Source: an uncultured Tenacibaculum sp. (lineage in GTDB: Bacteria > Bacteroidota > Bacteroidia > Flavobacteriales > Flavobacteriaceae). Taken from it: DNA of 64,000 bases. The stretch covers positions 124,001 to 188,000 of the forward strand of contig CANMIL010000002.1 of the NCBI GenBank assembly GCA_947497895.1, read 5' to 3'. The notes under the pieces are model-generated. The model saw nothing but the letters and a program-made list of their open reading frames with translations, did no database searches and was not told the DNA's origin. Position 1 is the stretch's first letter; each line of letters opens with the position of its first letter. Shown in pieces: positions 26,774 to 36,306 of the stretch. A program made the translations under genes and the position numbers.

Positions 26774-26889
26774 TAATCTAACTTCTTATAATTTGTCAGC
26801 AAAGTACAAATAAATTTATTGTATAAACTATTAAAAATGTGTTATGAAATGAATTTCGTAATTTCCTATTTCATCTTGAAATATAAACT

Positions 26890-27810
26890 ATGACGAACAA
26901 ATGGTACGTTATTGCGAACCCCAATGCTGGAAATAAAAAATTTAAATCATTAGAATCCAGAATCAAAAACCTATTTAAACATTTCAATATCGATTATATA
27001 TTACAAGTTACCACTCATCAAAAACATGAAATTGAACTAGTACATACTGCTGTAAAACAAGGATATACACATTTTGTTTCTGTTGGAGGTGATGGTACTC
27101 TTCATTATGTTATTAACGGAATTATGACACAAAACATCATTCCTTCCCATCAAGTTGTAGTAGGAATCATCCCCTTAGGTACTGGAAATGATTGGGTTAA
27201 AACTTATAATATCGGTAAAAATATACAAAATGCTGTAGAACACCTAAAAAAAATGAATACCACCTATCAAGATATAGGCTTTCTACAATTAAAAAATACC
27301 TCTAGATATTTCAATAATGTAGCTGGAATTGGCTATGATGGTTACGTTGTTAACAAACTAAATAAATTAAAACATTTAGGTGCTATCGCTTACTTATTAA
27401 GTGGTATATCAGGTATGCTTTTTTATAAAAAAAACAGTTATGAAATAGAAATTAACAACGAAACCATAAATGATACTTGCTTAATGATACTTTTTGGTAT
27501 TTGTAAATACTCAGGAGGAGGTATGAAACTTACTAAATTTTCAAGTTCTTCAAACGGTTTATTAGATGTAACTATTGCTAAAGACTTGAATTTGTTCGAT
27601 TTAATAAAAAACATACGAAAGCTCTACAGTGGGTCAATTATAAAGCATAAAAAGGTAAAAACCTATAAAACCAATTCATTGTTAATAACTCCGAAAACAT
27701 CAGAAAAACAGAGTTTTATAGAAGCAGACGGAGAATTAATTGGTACAGGAGAAGTTAAAGTTTCTATTCATAAAAAAGCCATTCAGTTTATAGTGAATCA
27801 ATCTAGCTAA
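26890..27810 (+). CDS. diacylglycerol/lipid kinase family protein (YegS/BmrU-type)
   Basis: The 306-residue protein shows the DAGK catalytic signature: NPNAGNKK near residues 10-17, SVGGDGTLHYVINGI near 64-78 (nucleotide-binding GGDGT) and IIPLGTGNDW near 93-102. Members phosphorylate diacylglycerol, sphingosine-like or other lipids with ATP at the membrane. The precise substrate is unknown. It is divergent from rnr across 116 bases and followed by a small membrane-protein gene. Confidence 0.9.
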   Translation: MTNKWYVIANPNAGNKKFKSLESRIKNLFKHFNIDYILQVTTHQKHEIELVHTAVKQGYTHFVSVGGDGTLHYVINGIMTQNIIPSHQVVVGIIPLGTGNDWVKTYNIGKNIQNAVEHLKKMNTTYQDIGFLQLKNTSRYFNNVAGIGYDGYVVNKLNKLKHLGAIAYLLSGISGMLFYKKNSYEIEINNETINDTCLMILFGICKYSGGGMKLTKFSSSSNGLLDVTIAKDLNLFDLIKNIRKLYSGSIIKHKKVKTYKTNSLLITPKTSEKQSFIEADGELIGTGEVKVSIHKKAIQFIVNQSS

Positions 27811-27889
27811 AAATCAATACGTTAAAAAAATCTTAAGAAAATTGTAACGTTTCTTAAAATTGCTCGTCTTTATAATATAACCACCTGCA

Positions 27890-28048
27890 ATGAAAAACTT
27901 ACGAAAAATAATAGCACTATTCCTACTTATCTTTATTACGGGTATTGTAGTGACTGTCGTAAGTATCAACGTTACTCTCAAGAAAACAGTTACTCAGAAG
28001 CACGTACAACACAAAGACAGTGTTCACCTAACAAAGAAGAGTTTCTAG
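27890..28048 (+). CDS. small single-pass membrane protein, 52 aa
   Basis: An ATG at 27890 opens a 52-codon frame ending with TAG: MKNLRKIIALFLLIFITGIV, then more hydrophobic residues to about 28, and a basic, polar tail (TVTQKHVQHKDSVHLTKKSF). It has the form of a small inner-membrane protein or an uncleaved signal anchor. No homologue is recognised. It lies directly before the candidate origin and a promoter-like AT stretch precedes it. The frame could be chance, but the N-in hydrophobic pattern argues for a gene. Confidence 0.5.
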   Translation: MKNLRKIIALFLLIFITGIVVTVVSINVTLKKTVTQKHVQHKDSVHLTKKSF

Positions 28049-28754
28049 CACCTTTATTTAATTATTCAAGTCTACACACCGTGAATTGAAATAAATCGAT
28101 TCAGCACGGCCCTAGAAAGAATTCAACGAAACTCCTTCAATTAAACAGTACTCAAAAATAAACCATACTTCTTATAAAAGTAAACACAGTATATCCATAA
28201 CAGGAATAACACAATTCAAAAAAATCAATGTTATTAACACATAGTATTATTATACAAAAGGAATTTTAAAATTTTAAAAAAGATATATTAGTTATAATAG
28301 CGTGTGAATATGTAGAGTAAAAAAGTGAATATATAATTGTATTTCTCATTTATTAAAAACCATTAACAAGTTATTAGTTGTTTAAATAGTTTAGAATTAA
28401 GAAAGTATTAGAGTTATTAACAATACTTATAAACATAAGTTCACTATCTATTTTGAAATAAAAAATGAATTTTCGTTGTAAATAAATTGTAAATTATTTG
28501 TTGATAAATGTTCATTAAAAACTCAAAAAAAAAGTTGCAAGTTTAGAGGTGAGTCTTGTATTGTAAAAAAAATAGAGAAAGCCAAAAATATTTTTAAAAT
28601 TATACTATTAGTTCTTAACATTTATGTAATATTAGATAAACTCTTCAAAACAAGAGGATTATTAAGTAGTGAAAAAAAAGCATTGTTAATTACTGTTGAT
28701 AACCGTTAATAACCCTATTTTTGTAGCTCACAACTGAATTAAAATCAATAAATT
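28049..28754. other. gene-free AT-rich region, candidate replication origin (oriC)
   Basis: About 700 bases with no open frame. Five words fit TTATNAACA, one base off the DnaA box TTATNCACA: 28231-28239, 28414-28422 and 28427-28435 on the + strand, 28499-28507 and 28694-28702 on the minus strand. Near-matches TTATACAAA (28250-28258) and ATATTCACA (minus, 28303-28311) add to these. By hand count, 28141-28260 has 19 C and 8 G, while 28261-28680 has 54 G and 27 C, so the skew changes sign here. The stretch 28261-28300 is very AT-rich, as expected of an unwinding element. The call is inference. Confidence 0.5.
28696..28723 (+). promoter_or_regulatory. promoter of rpiB
   Basis: TTG, 17 bases, TATTTTTG fits the lineage -33/-7 promoter. 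The predicted start lies about 25 bases before the rpiB ATG. The -33 part overlaps one TTATNAACA word, so initiator binding could affect this promoter. Confidence 0.6.
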
Positions 28755-29189
28755 ATGACAATAGCAATTGGTAATGACCATGCAGGTACCGATTATAAGT
28801 TTGAAATCGTTAAACTTTTGGAAGAATTAGGCCATAAAGTTATCAATTTTGGAACTGATACTAATGATAGTATGGATTACCCAGATTCTATTCATCCAAC
28901 GGCAGAAGCTGTTGAAACAGGACAAGCAGAAATGGGAATAATATTATGTGGAAGTGGAAACGGTGCTCAAATGACTGCTAATAAGCATCAAGGAATTAGA
29001 GCTGCCTTATGTTGGAATAATGAGTTAGTAGAATTAACACGTCAACATAATAATGCAAACGTTTTAACAATTCCTGCACGTTTTGTTTCATTACAACAAG
29101 CTTTAGGTTTTGTAAAAATATTTTTAGCTACTGAGTTTGAAGGTGGCCGTCATGAAAACAGAGTTAATAAAATAGCATGTAGTCTTTAA
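28755..29189 (+). CDS. rpiB: ribose 5-phosphate isomerase B
   Basis: The 144-residue enzyme interconverts ribose 5-phosphate and ribulose 5-phosphate in the pentose phosphate pathway. It shows IGNDHAGTDYKFEIV near residues 5-19, DYPDSIHP near 41-48, the active-site Cys65 in LCGSGNGAQMTANK, and RQHNNANVLTIPAR with the catalytic His near 98. The stop overlaps the next start by one base (TAATG), so translation of the GNAT gene is probably coupled. Confidence 0.95.
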   Translation: MTIAIGNDHAGTDYKFEIVKLLEELGHKVINFGTDTNDSMDYPDSIHPTAEAVETGQAEMGIILCGSGNGAQMTANKHQGIRAALCWNNELVELTRQHNNANVLTIPARFVSLQQALGFVKIFLATEFEGGRHENRVNKIACSL

Positions 29190-29629
29190 TGAATTTTGTA
29201 GTTAAAACATTTTCTGAATTAACAACAACCGAATTATACGGAATTCTACAGCTCCGTTCGGAAGTTTTTGTTGTGGAGCAAGATTGTGTATATCAAGATA
29301 TTGATGGAAAAGATAAAAAAGCGTTGCATGTAATTGGAACTAAAGAAGGGAAAATTATAGCTTATACACGTTTATTTGATAGTGGACAGTATTTTGATAC
29401 ACCGAGTATAGGTAGAGTTGTTGTGGACGAATCGCAAAGAAAGTTTGGATACGGACATGATTTAATTAAAGCTTCGATAGAAGCTGTTAATAACTACTAT
29501 AATACTCAGGAAATCACTATATCAGCGCAAACATATTTGTTGAAGTTTTATACTTCACATGGTTTTGAAGCTGTTGGTGAAGAATATTTAGAAGATGGAA
29601 TACCACATGTTAAAATGATAAGAAAATAA
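29189..29629 (+). CDS. GNAT family N-acetyltransferase, ElaA-like
   Basis: The 146-residue protein matches the ElaA group of GNATs: LRSEVFVVEQDCVYQDIDG near residues 23-41, the acetyl-CoA loop region IGRVVVDESQRKFGYGHDL near 71-89 and YTSHGFEAVGEEYLEDGIPH near the end. The acceptor substrate is unknown. It shares its first base with the last base of the rpiB stop codon and is followed by a strong terminator. Confidence 0.9.
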   Translation: MNFVVKTFSELTTTELYGILQLRSEVFVVEQDCVYQDIDGKDKKALHVIGTKEGKIIAYTRLFDSGQYFDTPSIGRVVVDESQRKFGYGHDLIKASIEAVNNYYNTQEITISAQTYLLKFYTSHGFEAVGEEYLEDGIPHVKMIRK

Positions 29630-29631
29630 AT

Positions 29632-29664
29632 AAAAAAGCTTCCTAATTTTAGGAAGCTTTTTTT
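29632..29664. terminator. bidirectional terminator
   Basis: AAAAAAGCTTCCTAA, TTT, TAGGAAGCTTTTTTT between the GNAT gene and the converging kinase gene. Confidence 0.87.
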
Positions 29665-29667
29665 GGT

Positions 29668-30525
29668 TTAAGAAACCAGTATTTCTTTATGATATTCTAT
29701 TAAGTTGTCAATAGGTTTGGCAATAATTCCGGTTATTTGAACACCATTTTTCTCAGCTTCCTCTCTTAATAAATCGCCAAAATAATAAGCTATAGAACCT
29801 ATAAAATAAATAGGAGTGTCTTTACTTTTGTTATAGTTTAATACATGGAATAAGAAAAACTTTTTAAATCCGTTCATTACCAACTTTCGGATATACCCAT
29901 TTTCTTGGTGATTAAACATGAATTTAGCAAAAGAAGCCAAGTACTTATTAGGATTATCAACTTTGTACAGATTAAATTTAATAACGTCAGGAGTTAAGTC
30001 GAATTCATCATTGAATGCAGCAGCAATGTCAGCAGGCATTTTTTTGTAGAAATAATCTCTAACTAAACGTTTTCCAAAATAATTTCCACTAGCTTCATCC
30101 ATGATAATATATCCTAATGAAGGAGAAATACATTCAACAGTTTCTCCATCGTAATAACAGCTATTTGCTCCTGTTCCTAAAATACAAACAATAGCCTTTT
30201 CATTTTTAGCAGAGGCATATACAGCTCCTAAGATATCTTCTTCAACTGTAATTTTTTTGGTGTTCTTAAAAAAGTTCTCAAAAATTTCAGTCAAAATTTT
30301 AATTGGAGAAGAAGTTCCGAGTCCTGCACCATAGAAGTAGATATCAGAAATTGAATCTTTATATTGTTTTAATTCAGTTGAACTTTCTAATCGAGATTGT
30401 AATTCAAGAGAAGAAACAACATTAGGATTTAATCCTAACGTACTCGTTCTGAATATTTCATTTTTATCGTTATCTATGGCTACCCAATCGACTTTGGTTG
30501 AGCCACCATCTGCTACTAAAATCAT
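29668..30525 (-). CDS. BadF/BadG-type ATPase, N-acetylglucosamine kinase-like
   Basis: The 285-residue protein has the actin/hexokinase-type ATPase fold. The phosphate-1 motif is ADGGSTKVDW near residues 5-14, the CILGTGANSCYYDG block lies near 113-126, and ASGNYFGKRLVRDYF near 146-160. In Bacteroidota such proteins are annotated as N-acetylglucosamine kinase, which would feed amino-sugar salvage. This role is by family only. It is transcribed alone and is divergent from recA. Confidence 0.82.
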   Translation of the reverse strand: MILVADGGSTKVDWVAIDNDKNEIFRTSTLGLNPNVVSSLELQSRLESSTELKQYKDSISDIYFYGAGLGTSSPIKILTEIFENFFKNTKKITVEEDILGAVYASAKNEKAIVCILGTGANSCYYDGETVECISPSLGYIIMDEASGNYFGKRLVRDYFYKKMPADIAAAFNDEFDLTPDVIKFNLYKVDNPNKYLASFAKFMFNHQENGYIRKLVMNGFKKFFLFHVLNYNKSKDTPIYFIGSIAYYFGDLLREEAEKNGVQITGIIAKPIDNLIEYHKEILVS

Positions 30526-30909
30526 TATTTACAGTTTAATAGGTTTTAAATAATTGTAATTACTTTCTAATAATTTATTAATCATTTCGAATTGTCGTTA
30601 TACTATTTACATAAAAAGTATATCACGATTCCAAATATAAAAATATGTTTACAAAAAACTTAGTTTTTTAGCCTTGATAACCGATATTCAACTTACGAAA
30701 ACGTTTTTTATTTGATATTTTCAGTTTCAAAATTGAACTAAATTTAAAAAAATGAACTCTCAATGGAATTAGCTCTTATTTTTCGAGTTAAAGTTTGTTA
30801 ATGAAATTATATAAAATGAAAAACTACCAAAATATTTTGAACAAATAATAGTAAGTTTTTTATAACTTAGCATCTCTTATTTTTATTAAAAAGTTTTTTA
30901 GCAGATTTT
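30526..30909. other. divergent promoter region between the sugar kinase and recA, 384 bp
   Basis: AT-rich with no open frame. It must hold the promoters of both genes. I cannot find a convincing -33/-7 pair or a LexA-type palindrome before recA. Confidence 0.45.
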
Positions 30910-31917
30910 ATGGCAGCAGATAAAGAAAAAGAAGCGAAATTAAAAGCGCTTCAACTTACCCTAGATAAGTTAGATAAAACCTATGGGAAAGGTACAGTAA
31001 TGAAATTAGGCGATAGCCAAATTGAAGATATAGATGCAATTTCATCAGGATCATTAGGTTTAGATTTGGCTTTAGGTGTTGGTGGATATCCAAGAGGAAG
31101 GATTATTGAAATTTATGGTCCAGAATCTTCAGGTAAAACTACCTTAACAATACATGCAATTGCCGAAGCTCAAAAGAGTGGTGGTATTGCTGCTTTTATT
31201 GATGCTGAACACGCATTTGATCGTTTTTATGCAGAGAGTTTAGGTGTTGATGTTGATAACTTGATTATATCACAACCAGACCATGGAGAACAGGCTCTTG
31301 AAATTGCTGATAACTTAATACGTTCAGGTGCAATTGATATTGTTGTAGTTGACTCGGTAGCGGCATTAACTCCAAAATCAGAGATTGAAGGAGAAATGGG
31401 TGATTCTAAAATGGGACTTCATGCACGTTTAATGTCTCAAGCATTACGTAAGTTAACAGCAACAATTAGTAAAACAAATTGTACTGTTATATTTATTAAC
31501 CAGTTACGTGAAAAAATTGGAGTAATGTTCGGAAATCCAGAAACAACAACTGGAGGTAATGCCTTAAAATTCTATGCTTCTGTTCGTTTAGATATTAGAA
31601 GACGTACTCAAATTAAAGATGGCGATAAGGTAGTTGGAAATAGTACGAAAGTTAAAATTGTAAAAAATAAAGTAGCACCTCCTTTCCAACAAGCAGAGTT
31701 CGACATCATGTATGGTGAAGGAATTTCAAAAGTTGGTGAAGTTTTGGATATTGGTGTTGATTACGGAATTATAAAGAAAAGTGGTTCTTGGTTTAGTTAT
31801 GGTGACACCAAATTAGGGCAGGGAAGAGATGCTGTAAAAGGTATTATAAAAGACAACCCTGAATTAATGGAAGAACTTGAAAATAAAATTAAAGAAGCTA
31901 TTGAAAATCAAGAATAA
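30910..31917 (+). CDS. recA: recombinase RecA
   Basis: The 335-residue ATPase drives homologous recombination and the DNA-damage response. Walker A is GPESSGKTT at residues 70-78, Walker B is [11 protein letters not shown] near 145, and the family motif [10 protein letters not shown] lies near residues 175-184. [20 protein letters not shown] carries loop L2. The short acidic tail ([14 protein letters not shown]) is shorter than in E. coli. It is transcribed alone and followed by a strong terminator. Confidence 0.98.
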   Translation: MAADKEKEAKLKALQLTLDKLDKTYGKGTVMKLGDSQIEDIDAISSGSLGLDLALGVGGYPRGRIIEIYGPESSGKTTLTIHAIAEAQKSGGIAAFIDAEHAFDRFYAESLGVDVDNLIISQPDHGEQALEIADNLIRSGAIDIVVVDSVAALTPKSEIEGEMGDSKMGLHARLMSQALRKLTATISKTNCTVIFINQLREKIGVMFGNPETTTGGNALKFYASVRLDIRRRTQIKDGDKVVGNSTKVKIVKNKVAPPFQQAEFDIMYGEGISKVGEVLDIGVDYGIIKKSGSWFSYGDTKLGQGRDAVKGIIKDNPELMEELENKIKEAIENQE

Positions 31918-32032
31918 CGATTTATATCAATCAAACTTTGAAATATTGCATTATTCAAAATTAATTTTATGCACTATTTTAATATTTAATTGGTATCATA
32001 TTTAAATTAAAAGTTTCAACTATTACTACAAG

Positions 32033-32062
32033 AAGCAGCTTATAAACATAAGCTGCTTTTTT
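32033..32062 (+). terminator. terminator of recA
   Basis: AAGCAGCTTAT, AAAC, ATAAGCTGCTT then TTTT. It lies 115 bases after the recA stop. The remaining gene-free bases on either side (31918-32032 and 32063-32286) show no frame; a -7 type TACATTTG lies at 32275-32282. Confidence 0.82.
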
Positions 32063-32286
32063 CGTATTTTAATACCATTTCTGCTTTAAAGTTACTCAAA
32101 TAAAAAACAGTAATTTTTTGTTTAGGCAAAAAAGAAAATCTAGTCATAGCGTTAGTTACGTCTATATTTTATTTTGAAGCATCAACGAAAAAGGGCAAAT
32201 TTTAATGGGTAATTTTAAGGTAGAAATGGTATAAGTTGTCAATTTATGACAAGAGTCTAAATCATAAGTCGAATTACATTTGTATC

Positions 32287-33144
32287 ATGGAAACAAAAGA
32301 GTTTTATAAATACCGATTGCAACAAGTAGTTTCCTATTTAAGAACCAAATACAATTTGAAAATATCAATACAAGAGTTAGAAAATTTGTCGAGCTTTTCA
32401 TATCGAAATTTGCAGAGAGTATTTAAGGGATATTATGGTGAAACCATAGGTGCTTATGTAACACGAATTAAACTGGAAAATGGAGCAAAAAAGCTGCTAT
32501 TTTCTTCAGAAGAAATTAAAATTATTGCTGAAGAAATTGGTTATGCTGATGTTCAAACTTTCAGTAAATCGTTTAAAAAACATTTTGGTATTTCACCTGC
32601 AGTTTATCGAAGTAAAAAAGAAGATTTATTTCGAAATAATAAAATAATTGAAAAACAAACAATGCCTTTTTTTGAGGAAAAAATAACTGTTTTGCCAAAA
32701 ATGAGAGTAGTGTATACCACCTTTAAAGGTGATTATTACAGTACAAAAGTTGATACTCTTTGGAACGATTTTTTAGATGAAATTGAAGCTTTAGCAATTG
32801 ATTCGAACAACGCTGAATATTTTGGAATAATTTGGGATGAACCGATAATTTCGGAAGCAATTCACTATGACTATGATGCATGTGTTCGTATTGATTCTTT
32901 CAATATTTCGAATCAAAAATTTAGAGTAAAAACACTTGAAGAACAAAAGTATGCTGTTTTTACTCATGTTGGTCCTTACTATAGAATTGATAAAACTTAT
33001 GATAAAATATTTAGTCGATGGTTGTTCTCAACAGATAAAGAAGTATCTGAGGCTCCTTTTATTGAAAAATATATTAAACATGAAGGAAACACAGATGATG
33101 TCAGTTTATATGAAACAGAAATTTACATACCTTTAAAAGGCTGA
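32287..33144 (+). CDS. AraC family regulator with GyrI-like effector domain
   Basis: From the ATG at 32287 the product is 285 residues. The N-terminal AraC DNA-binding domain (about 1-110) shows SSFSYRNLQRVFKGYYGETI and ADVQTFSKSFKKHFGISPAV. The C-terminal GyrI-like domain (about 125-285), with KMRVVYTTFKGDY and FTHVGPY, usually binds small cationic ligands. A TTG further upstream (32236) is less likely. A -7 type element (TACATTTG) ends 4 bases before the ATG, so the transcript may be nearly leaderless. It is followed by an amidohydrolase and a GNAT gene, its probable operon. Confidence 0.85.
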   Translation: METKEFYKYRLQQVVSYLRTKYNLKISIQELENLSSFSYRNLQRVFKGYYGETIGAYVTRIKLENGAKKLLFSSEEIKIIAEEIGYADVQTFSKSFKKHFGISPAVYRSKKEDLFRNNKIIEKQTMPFFEEKITVLPKMRVVYTTFKGDYYSTKVDTLWNDFLDEIEALAIDSNNAEYFGIIWDEPIISEAIHYDYDACVRIDSFNISNQKFRVKTLEEQKYAVFTHVGPYYRIDKTYDKIFSRWLFSTDKEVSEAPFIEKYIKHEGNTDDVSLYETEIYIPLKG

Positions 33145-33161
33145 TTAACAATCAGTATAAA

Positions 33162-34850
33162 ATGAAAAAAATGAAGTTTATTATTATCATATTAAGTATT
33201 GTACTAACCTCTAAATCTTGTGATAAAAAGGAAGACGAATTGCTGAGTGAATCGATTAACGAGAAGGAAACGCTTTACTTTAATGGTAAAATATATACGG
33301 TAAATTCTCAAATGCCTTGGGCAGAAGCTATAATTGTAAAAGAGAACAAGATTACCTTCGTAGGATCTTCTCAAGAAGCTCAAAATAAAGTAAGTAGGAA
33401 TGCTAACAGAATTGATTTGAAAGGAAAACTGGTTTTACCTGGATTTCACGATGTTCATATGCATCCAATGGAGGTAGGTTCCAATACCACGGTTTTTACT
33501 TTAAATGAAGACGAAACCAATGCTGAGAATTACATTTCTGAAATAAAAAAAGCAAGCAGAAGAAATCCCGATATAGATTGGTTGATAGGTTTTGGTCATT
33601 CTATCAACACATTGTTAGAATCAGAAAGAAATCCATTACAAATCATAGACGATGCTGTTTCTGATAGACCAGTAATTATTATGGAACAAACATCACATTC
33701 AATGTGGGTAAACTCAAAAGCTTTGGAATTGGTAGGAATAACAAATATTACTGCAAATCCGCAAGGAGGAATTATCATGAAAGATGATGGGAATTTGAAC
33801 GGGATATTAATTGATAATGCTGGAGATATTGTATTTCAACAAGCCTTAAAAGAGGTAAATGATGCTTATGGAGAATATGATGGAATGGTATCCTATGTAT
33901 TGCCAGAATTGGCAAAAAATGGAATTACCTCAGTATGTGATGCTAGAACTTATTGGAAAAGAGATCAACATAAAACTTGGATTGATTTGGCCAACGATAA
34001 AAAGTTAACAGCCCGCTTTAATTTGGGATTATGGGCATATCCAGATGAAAATGATGAGAATCAAATACAAAGATTAAAAGAGCTTTATAATGTAAATAAT
34101 GATCTATTAAAAATTAATCAAATAAAACTATATGCTGATGGTATAACGCATAATACTACAGCTGCTTTACATAGTGATTATAAAGTGAATTATTTTGGAT
34201 TAAGCTCAAACAATGGTATTAATTATTTTACCTCTGATAGAATTAAAAAATACATTAAAGAATTAGAAAATATAGGATTTGATTTTCATATACATGCCAT
34301 TGGAAATAGAGGAATTACCGAAGCTTTGAATGCTATTGAACAAGGAGGAACGAGTAATGGTAGGCATCGATTGACACATGTTGAAATGATTGATGAAAGC
34401 GATATTAACAGATTTAAAAGCTTAAATGTTACTGCTGATGCTCAAGTTACAGGCGATTTTACAAAACCGCATTATTGGCATGAAAATGAACATTTAGTTG
34501 GAAGTACTTTGGAAAATAATTTAATTCCTATTAAATCACTAAAAGAAGCAGGAGCAAGAATAACATTGAGTAGCGATTGGAATGTTAGTAGCCTAAATCC
34601 TTTTATAGGAATTCAAAATGCGGTGATGAGAAGTCCTCAAAATATACCCTTAGAAGAAGCTATTAAAGCCTATACAATTAACGGAGCTTATACCATGAGA
34701 CAAGAGGAAAAAGCTGGATCTATTGAAAAAGGAAAATTGGCTGATTTTATAATATTGGATAAAGATATTTTTTCGATTCCTACCAATAAAATAAGTACCA
34801 CAAAAGTTTTAATGACTATTTTTAACGGAAAATTGATTTACAAGAAATAA
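33162..34850 (+). CDS. amidohydrolase family lipoprotein (Amidohydro_3, YtcJ-like)
   Basis: The 562-residue protein has a lipoprotein signal ending in SKSC (Cys20), so it should be anchored in a membrane facing the periplasm or surface. Metal-binding motifs of the amidohydrolase superfamily are GFHDVHMHPME near residues 95-105, FDFHIHAIGNRG near 371-382, HVEMID near 400 and TLSSDWNVS near 467. The family hydrolyses N-acyl or imide bonds in varied substrates. It starts 17 bases after the AraC/GyrI regulator and ends 3 bases before a GNAT gene. Confidence 0.87.
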   Translation: MKKMKFIIIILSIVLTSKSCDKKEDELLSESINEKETLYFNGKIYTVNSQMPWAEAIIVKENKITFVGSSQEAQNKVSRNANRIDLKGKLVLPGFHDVHMHPMEVGSNTTVFTLNEDETNAENYISEIKKASRRNPDIDWLIGFGHSINTLLESERNPLQIIDDAVSDRPVIIMEQTSHSMWVNSKALELVGITNITANPQGGIIMKDDGNLNGILIDNAGDIVFQQALKEVNDAYGEYDGMVSYVLPELAKNGITSVCDARTYWKRDQHKTWIDLANDKKLTARFNLGLWAYPDENDENQIQRLKELYNVNNDLLKINQIKLYADGITHNTTAALHSDYKVNYFGLSSNNGINYFTSDRIKKYIKELENIGFDFHIHAIGNRGITEALNAIEQGGTSNGRHRLTHVEMIDESDINRFKSLNVTADAQVTGDFTKPHYWHENEHLVGSTLENNLIPIKSLKEAGARITLSSDWNVSSLNPFIGIQNAVMRSPQNIPLEEAIKAYTINGAYTMRQEEKAGSIEKGKLADFIILDKDIFSIPTNKISTTKVLMTIFNGKLIYKK

Positions 34851-34853
34851 TCG

Positions 34854-35390
34854 ATGATCCAGATATCAGATACTATTCAATTAGAAGAAATTTCTAATGA
34901 TAATTTCAATGCGCTTTATTCTTTAATGGAAGAAGTTTATCCAGCTGCTTACAGTCATTTTTGGAAAGATAACGGAAGTTGGTATATCAATAGTCAATAT
35001 TCGAAAGAGAACATTTTAAAGGAACTCTCTGAGAAGAATGCGGACTATTATTATGTGCTTTTCAATGGCGAAAGAGTGGGAAACTTTCGTATTCTTTGGG
35101 ATAAAGAATTAGAAGGTTTAAACGAAAAAAAAATCGTCAAATTACATAGAATATACCTTCATAAAAAAGTACAAGGAAAAGGTGTTGGAAAAACTGTATT
35201 ACAATGGTTGGAAGATGAAGCAGTGAAAAAACAATACGACTATATTTGGTTAGATGCTATGGATGAGCAACCTCAGGCATTCAATTTTTACAAACGAATG
35301 GGATACCAATATCATTCACATTGTTTTTTAGATTTTGAATTATTACATGATGAAGTTCGTAAAATGAGCCAAGTTTATAAGAAAATATAA
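34854..35390 (+). CDS. GNAT family N-acetyltransferase
   Basis: The 178-residue protein shows the acetyl-CoA binding motif KVQGKGVGKTVLQWLE near residues 103-118, preceded by the beta-4 strand VKLHRIYLH, and a C-terminal NFYKRMGYQYH near residue 145. The acceptor is unknown. It follows the amidohydrolase by 3 bases and completes a likely three-gene operon with the AraC/GyrI regulator, which suggests processing or modification of a shared small-molecule substrate. Confidence 0.87.
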   Translation: MIQISDTIQLEEISNDNFNALYSLMEEVYPAAYSHFWKDNGSWYINSQYSKENILKELSEKNADYYYVLFNGERVGNFRILWDKELEGLNEKKIVKLHRIYLHKKVQGKGVGKTVLQWLEDEAVKKQYDYIWLDAMDEQPQAFNFYKRMGYQYHSHCFLDFELLHDEVRKMSQVYKKI

Positions 35391-35404
35391 ACTCGGCTTA
35401 GTTT

Positions 35405-35854
35405 TTACTTCATTATTTGTTTCAAATGATGTTCTAAATGATCTACGTAATCTTTTATTAAAAACTTTAAATCAGAAATTTTTCCATGATCCAACTCAAT
35501 CTCGAAATTTAAACTAGTTTCTGATTGTTGCAACATTATGTTTTTAATTCGATTATTTATAGAAATCCATAACTGAACAAACTCGTTAGTATCAGAATTT
35601 TGATAATCATTGGCTATGACCAATTCATTTTGATTGTATTTTCTGATTTTATAAGGTTTTTCCTCAAATTGAATTTCTGTAAATCGTTGAAGGTTATTAA
35701 TTCCAGAGTCAATTAAATGACCCATAACCTCCTTTTTCGACCAAGTTTTATCATTTATTTTCTTAGATAATTCTTGTTCGGAAGATTTCGAAATATAATC
35801 GAACCCTATTTTTACTAAGTTTTCTAATTTAGCAGCAGTTTCTTTCATAAGCAC
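35405..35854 (-). CDS. DinB family protein
   Basis: The 149-residue protein is a four-helix-bundle DinB-type protein. KKEVMGHLIDSGINNLQRF near residues 46-64 and YVDHLEHHLKQIM at the end supply the His residues that bind a metal in this fold. Members include thiol transferases and many proteins of unknown role. It is 20 bases downstream of dut on the minus strand, so the two are probably co-transcribed. Confidence 0.82.
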   Translation of the reverse strand: MLMKETAAKLENLVKIGFDYISKSSEQELSKKINDKTWSKKEVMGHLIDSGINNLQRFTEIQFEEKPYKIRKYNQNELVIANDYQNSDTNEFVQLWISINNRIKNIMLQQSETSLNFEIELDHGKISDLKFLIKDYVDHLEHHLKQIMK

Positions 35855-35874
35855 TTTTTGATTTAAGATTTGTT

Positions 35875-36306
35875 TTAAACACCAGTACTTCCAAATCCGC
35901 CAGCACCACGCTCAGTTTCATCTAAAGTAGTTACTTGTTCCCATGTAACACGTTCATGTTTGGCAATCACTAATTGTGCAATACGCTCACCATCGTTAAT
36001 CGTAAAATCTTCGTTCGATAAATTCACTAAAATCACACCAATTTCTCCACGATAATCTGCATCTACAGTACCAGGAGCGTTTAATACAGTAATTCCTTTT
36101 TTAGCAGCTAAACCACTTCTTGGACGCACTTGAGCTTCAAAACCAACAGGAAGCGCAATGAATAATCCCGTTTTTACAATAGTTCTTTCTAAAGGTTTTA
36201 AAGTAATAGCTTCTTCTATGTTAGCACGTAAATCCATTCCAGCAGATCCTTCAGTTTCATAGGCCGGAATTTCGTGTTTCGATTTATTTATAATCTGTAC
36301 GTTCAT
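35875..36306 (-). CDS. dut: dUTP diphosphatase
   Basis: The 143-residue trimeric enzyme hydrolyses dUTP to dUMP and keeps uracil out of DNA. The five family motifs are visible: SAGMDLRA near 21-28, [12 protein letters not shown] near 62-73, [15 protein letters not shown] near 79-93 with the uracil-binding and catalytic residues, ERIAQLVI near 105-112, and the P-loop-like [10 protein letters not shown] at the C-terminus. Confidence 0.97.
   Translation of the reverse strand: MNVQIINKSKHEIPAYETEGSAGMDLRANIEEAITLKPLERTIVKTGLFIALPVGFEAQVRPRSGLAAKKGITVLNAPGTVDADYRGEIGVILVNLSNEDFTINDGERIAQLVIAKHERVTWEQVTTLDETERGAGGFGSTGV

Noticed and set aside
32236..32286. 17-residue upstream extension of the AraC/GyrI regulator from a TTG codon
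   Set aside because: The extension does not look like the family start, and a -7 type element lies inside it; the ATG at 32287 aligns with the helix start in the paralogue at 58897-59766.
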